Assembly (NCBI RefSeq): GCF_000614145.1
Contig: NZ_BAKK01000030.1
Location: 1-55,949, forward strand
Length of the DNA: 55,949 nucleotides
Origin: Bacteroides faecichinchillae JCM 17102
GTDB taxonomy: Bacteria > Bacteroidota > Bacteroidia > Bacteroidales > Bacteroidaceae
Direction of reading: 5' to 3'
The position numbers and the translations under genes were made by a program. This document shows, piece after piece, positions 53,238 through 55,949 of the stretch. Below the pieces are notes generated by a model that ran no database searches, had not been told where the DNA came from, and saw only the letters and a program-made list of their open reading frames with translations. Position 1 is the stretch's first letter; each line of letters starts with the position of its first letter.

Positions 53238-55943
53238 ATGAAGAAGCTAATAAGTTTATTTTTTGCACTCTTGTTCGTCTCATTTCCTATATGGGGGAAT
53301 AGTATTCGTAATGATGCTAGGGATGGGAACAGAATCTGGCTGGATTCGAAGGAATTTCATCAAGGAGAATTTTGTTGGAAAATGATAAAGGCCGGTGATG
53401 TTAAATCGACCGCTGACGAGATTTCGTCATTGGGGTATGATACTCATGACTGGATAACAGCTATTGTGCCTGGAACCGTATTGAATTCCTTAGTTTATAA
53501 CAAAGTGTATCCGGAGCCTTATTATGGAGTGAACAATAAGATTGAGTCCGGTAAAATTCCGGATATATCAAAAGTGGGTCATGAGTTTTATACTTATTGG
53601 TTTCGTACTGAGTTTGATGTACCGGAGTCTTTTGCAAAAAGAACGATTTGGCTTCAGCCGGAAGGGATAAATTATAGAGCAGAGATTTGGGTAAACGGAA
53701 ATTTATTGAGCACAATAAAAGGTATGTTTACGAATGACTATATCAATGTGACAGATTTCGTAAAGGTGGGACAAAAGAATGTTTTAGCTATTAAAGTATA
53801 CCCTGTGGATATGCCTGGATCTGCCAAACCAAAGAACTGGGGAGCAGTAGGTGAGTTTCATAATGGGGGGAATGGAAATATCGGCCTTAATACTACGATG
53901 TTGATGACAGTAGGGTGGGACTTTACTTTCATGGATGGCATTCGTGACCGTAATACGGGTATCTGGAAAAGTATTTCCTTATATACTACGGGTAAATTGG
54001 CTATAAGACATCCGTTTATAAAGTCTGAACTAAGTAAACCGGGATACGATGTGTCTCGTGAATCCATATCGGTAGAGGTTGTCAATCCGACCAACTCTAT
54101 GGACACTGTAAAATGTGTGGTTAGAGGAGAAATTGTTGGAGAAAATATTGTAGTGGAAAAACCGTTGCGTATTTTACGTGGAGAAGAGAAAACAGTTACG
54201 TTCTCTCCCGAGGAATTTCCACAGTTGATTATGTCCAACCCCCGTTTATGGTGGCCTGTCAATAAAGGACCGCAGAACTTATATCAATTAAAAATGACCG
54301 TTTCGGTGAAAGGAGTTGTATGTGATTCTGTCACAACACGATTTGGTATTCGTGAAATTACTTCCGATACAAATACACCGGATAAGTCACGCATATTTTA
54401 TATTAACGGAAAAAGGATTTTTATTCGTGGAACAAACTGGATTCCTGAGGCAATGCTACGCACGTCAGATGAACGTACTTATGCGGAATTGAGATATACC
54501 CGTCAGTCAGGAATTAATTTAATTCGTTTCTGGGGTGGAGGTATTGCTGAATCTGACTATTTCTATCAGTTATGTGATGAACTGGGCTTATTGGTTTGGC
54601 AAGAGTTCTGGATGACAGGAGACACCAAACATCCTCAGGATAAAAAGACATATTTGAATAATGTAGAATCGACAGTGAAGCGTATTCGGAATCATCCGTC
54701 TATTGCTTATTATGTATGTTCGAACGAAAGTTCTGAAGTAACGGGAATCTATGAATCGCTTATGGAACTTGACGGAACACGTGGATATCAAATGCAATCG
54801 GAATGTAATGGGGTACACGACGGTAGTCCGTATAAACAAGTTAATCCGATGCAACATTATGAAAATACAGCTTCTGACAGGGGAAGTCGGGTGGATGGTT
54901 TTAATCCGGAATATGGTGTGCCTACATTACCTACAGTGGAGGTATTGCGTGAAATGATGGATGAGAAAGATTTATGGCCGATCAATAAAGAGGTCTGGGA
55001 TTATTTGGATGGAAATGGCTTTCATCTGATGTCTACCATGTATACTGATCTGGTAAATAATTATGGAACTTCATCGTCTATCGAAGAATTTGCAGAAAAG
55101 GGACAGTTTGTCGGAGCGATTAATTCAAAGAGCATTTGGGAAGTGTGGAATTATAATAAATTGGATTATGGAGATCGTTTCTGCTCAGGATTATTGTTTT
55201 GGTATCATAATTGTTCGATGCGGCAGGTAAGTGCCCGTATGTGGGATTGGTCTTTGGAACCCACTGCCTCGCTTTATCACACCGCTAATGCTTTACAACC
55301 GCTTCACGCACAGTTTGATTATTTAAAGAATACAGTTTCAGTAGTAAATGACTATTATGAGAGTTTTAAGGGGTATACTGTCACAACACAAATCTACAAT
55401 ATACAGAGTAAAAAGGTATGGGAGAAATCAGTTACGATTGATATTCCTGCGGATGGAGTGGTAAACGACGCATTGGTAATTGATTTTCCTATGGACATTT
55501 CTCAGGTGCATTTTATTAAGTTGAGGCTATTAGATAACAAAGGAAAAGAAGTATCGTCTAATTTTTATTGGCGGTCAAATGATGAATATAAAGGTAAAAA
55601 GACATTGACAGGACCTGCAACTTCGGGTTTTGAGGAACTGAAAAATCTGAAACAGGCAAAACTACAAACATCTTATAAAATAAGGAAGGATGCTGACAAT
55701 TATTATGTCGATATAAAGATGAAGAATGTATCCGGTTCAATCGCTTTTTTCAATCAACTTCAATTGCTTGACAAGCAACAGAAACCTGTCCGTCCTTCGT
55801 TTTATACGGATAACTTCTTTTCTTTATTGCCGGGAGAAAGTAAAAGTATTACCATTGAGACATCAAAAGATCATGTTGTAGAAGATCCGGTTTTGGTAGT
55901 TAGAGGCTGGAACATCGTTAGAAAAGAGTTTATGTTGAAATGA
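53238..55943 (+). CDS. Glycoside hydrolase family 2, exo-beta-glucosaminidase/mannosidase-like
   Basis: From the ATG at 53238 (MKKLISLFFALLF) the product has 901 residues; the TTG at 53232 is rejected. Signal peptide to WGNS (about 21). The jelly-roll domain 1 (RTEFDVPES, WVNGNLLST), Ig-like domain 2 and TIM barrel follow. GINLIRFWGGGIAESDYFYQ and LGLLVWQEFW are barrel signatures. The acid/base is Glu497 in CSNES. The probable nucleophile is Glu558 in GFNPEYGVPTLPT, at the place of the CsxA nucleophile. The C-terminal MWDWSLEPTASLYHTANALQ and NDYYESF are CsxA-like. It likely removes non-reducing-end beta-linked GlcN, Man or related residues in the periplasm. It closes the visible operon; further genes may lie beyond the window. 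Confidence 0.87.
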   Translation: MKKLISLFFALLFVSFPIWGNSIRNDARDGNRIWLDSKEFHQGEFCWKMIKAGDVKSTADEISSLGYDTHDWITAIVPGTVLNSLVYNKVYPEPYYGVNNKIESGKIPDISKVGHEFYTYWFRTEFDVPESFAKRTIWLQPEGINYRAEIWVNGNLLSTIKGMFTNDYINVTDFVKVGQKNVLAIKVYPVDMPGSAKPKNWGAVGEFHNGGNGNIGLNTTMLMTVGWDFTFMDGIRDRNTGIWKSISLYTTGKLAIRHPFIKSELSKPGYDVSRESISVEVVNPTNSMDTVKCVVRGEIVGENIVVEKPLRILRGEEKTVTFSPEEFPQLIMSNPRLWWPVNKGPQNLYQLKMTVSVKGVVCDSVTTRFGIREITSDTNTPDKSRIFYINGKRIFIRGTNWIPEAMLRTSDERTYAELRYTRQSGINLIRFWGGGIAESDYFYQLCDELGLLVWQEFWMTGDTKHPQDKKTYLNNVESTVKRIRNHPSIAYYVCSNESSEVTGIYESLMELDGTRGYQMQSECNGVHDGSPYKQVNPMQHYENTASDRGSRVDGFNPEYGVPTLPTVEVLREMMDEKDLWPINKEVWDYLDGNGFHLMSTMYTDLVNNYGTSSSIEEFAEKGQFVGAINSKSIWEVWNYNKLDYGDRFCSGLLFWYHNCSMRQVSARMWDWSLEPTASLYHTANALQPLHAQFDYLKNTVSVVNDYYESFKGYTVTTQIYNIQSKKVWEKSVTIDIPADGVVNDALVIDFPMDISQVHFIKLRLLDNKGKEVSSNFYWRSNDEYKGKKTLTGPATSGFEELKNLKQAKLQTSYKIRKDADNYYVDIKMKNVSGSIAFFNQLQLLDKQQKPVRPSFYTDNFFSLLPGESKSITIETSKDHVVEDPVLVVRGWNIVRKEFMLK

Positions 55944-55949
55944 TAAACT

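Noticed and set aside
1..55949. tRNA, rRNA, CRISPR array or insertion sequence
   Set aside because: I looked for cloverleaf-like arms, CCA ends, regular short repeats with spacers, transposase motifs and flanking target duplications and found none convincing.

Overview
The window looks like a Bacteroides chromosome, probably of the B. thetaiotaomicron/ovatus group. The evidence is low GC, genes without Shine-Dalgarno sequences, many promoters with the Bacteroidetes -7 box TAnnTTTG, many lipoproteins with Ser-Cys or Gly-Cys lipoboxes, and a SusC/SusD glycan-uptake locus controlled by a hybrid two-component regulator. I see no tRNA, rRNA, CRISPR array, insertion sequence or intact prophage.

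Layout. (1) 0-13.5 kb is an export region. It holds the 3' end of an HlyD-type gene, a minus-strand TolC/EmrA/EmrB-like operon, a Bcr/CflA-type transporter, an AraC-type regulator, and a complete RND pump operon (adaptor, permease, outer-membrane lipoprotein) that ends in a TetR-type regulator. (2) 13.6-24.2 kb carries a small beta-flower lipoprotein, unrecognised secreted proteins, an HU-like DNA-binding protein with a very long hairpin in its leader, a large CbxX-type AAA+ protein with a degenerate first ATPase domain, MetY, a cell-wall amidase and a thioredoxin. Between amidase and thioredoxin lies a tandemly duplicated, structured RNA-like unit of about 190 nt. (3) 24.2-28.9 kb interleaves minus-strand metabolic genes (pncB, an SDR, a DUF1848 protein, a cupin) with three plus-strand copies of one small RNA family. 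Each copy has the same -33/-7 promoter, the same upstream dyad at the same distance, and its own terminator hairpin. Remnants of a TetR gene and possibly a nitroreductase lie between pncB and the SDR. (4) 29-39.7 kb is a mixed housekeeping and accessory stretch: two lipoproteins, AraC- and MerR-type regulators with GyrI-like ligand domains, a TIGR02757 protein, a DHA3-type MFS transporter, a PAP2 phosphatase, a decayed VOC-family gene, an AAA ATPase and uracil-DNA glycosylase. (5) 39.7-41.66 kb is AT-rich and apparently gene-free. (6) 41.66-55.94 kb is a polysaccharide utilisation locus: hybrid sensor/regulator, SusC, SusD, two surface lipoproteins and a GH2 exo-hydrolase.

Four otherwise intact genes between 37.9 and 50.8 kb (AAA ATPase, ung, susC, susD) are each broken by a 1-2 nt deletion in a homopolymer run. 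Restoring the missing bases gives full-length, family-typical proteins, for example 220 aa for Ung, so assembly error is a serious possibility. The VOC and TetR remnants, in contrast, carry several lesions or large losses and look like genuine decay.

The signals I consider most likely to be under-described are the duplicated RNA unit at 23.36-23.77 kb, the three paralogous sRNAs with their fixed-distance upstream dyad, and the 94-nt palindrome before the HU-like gene.
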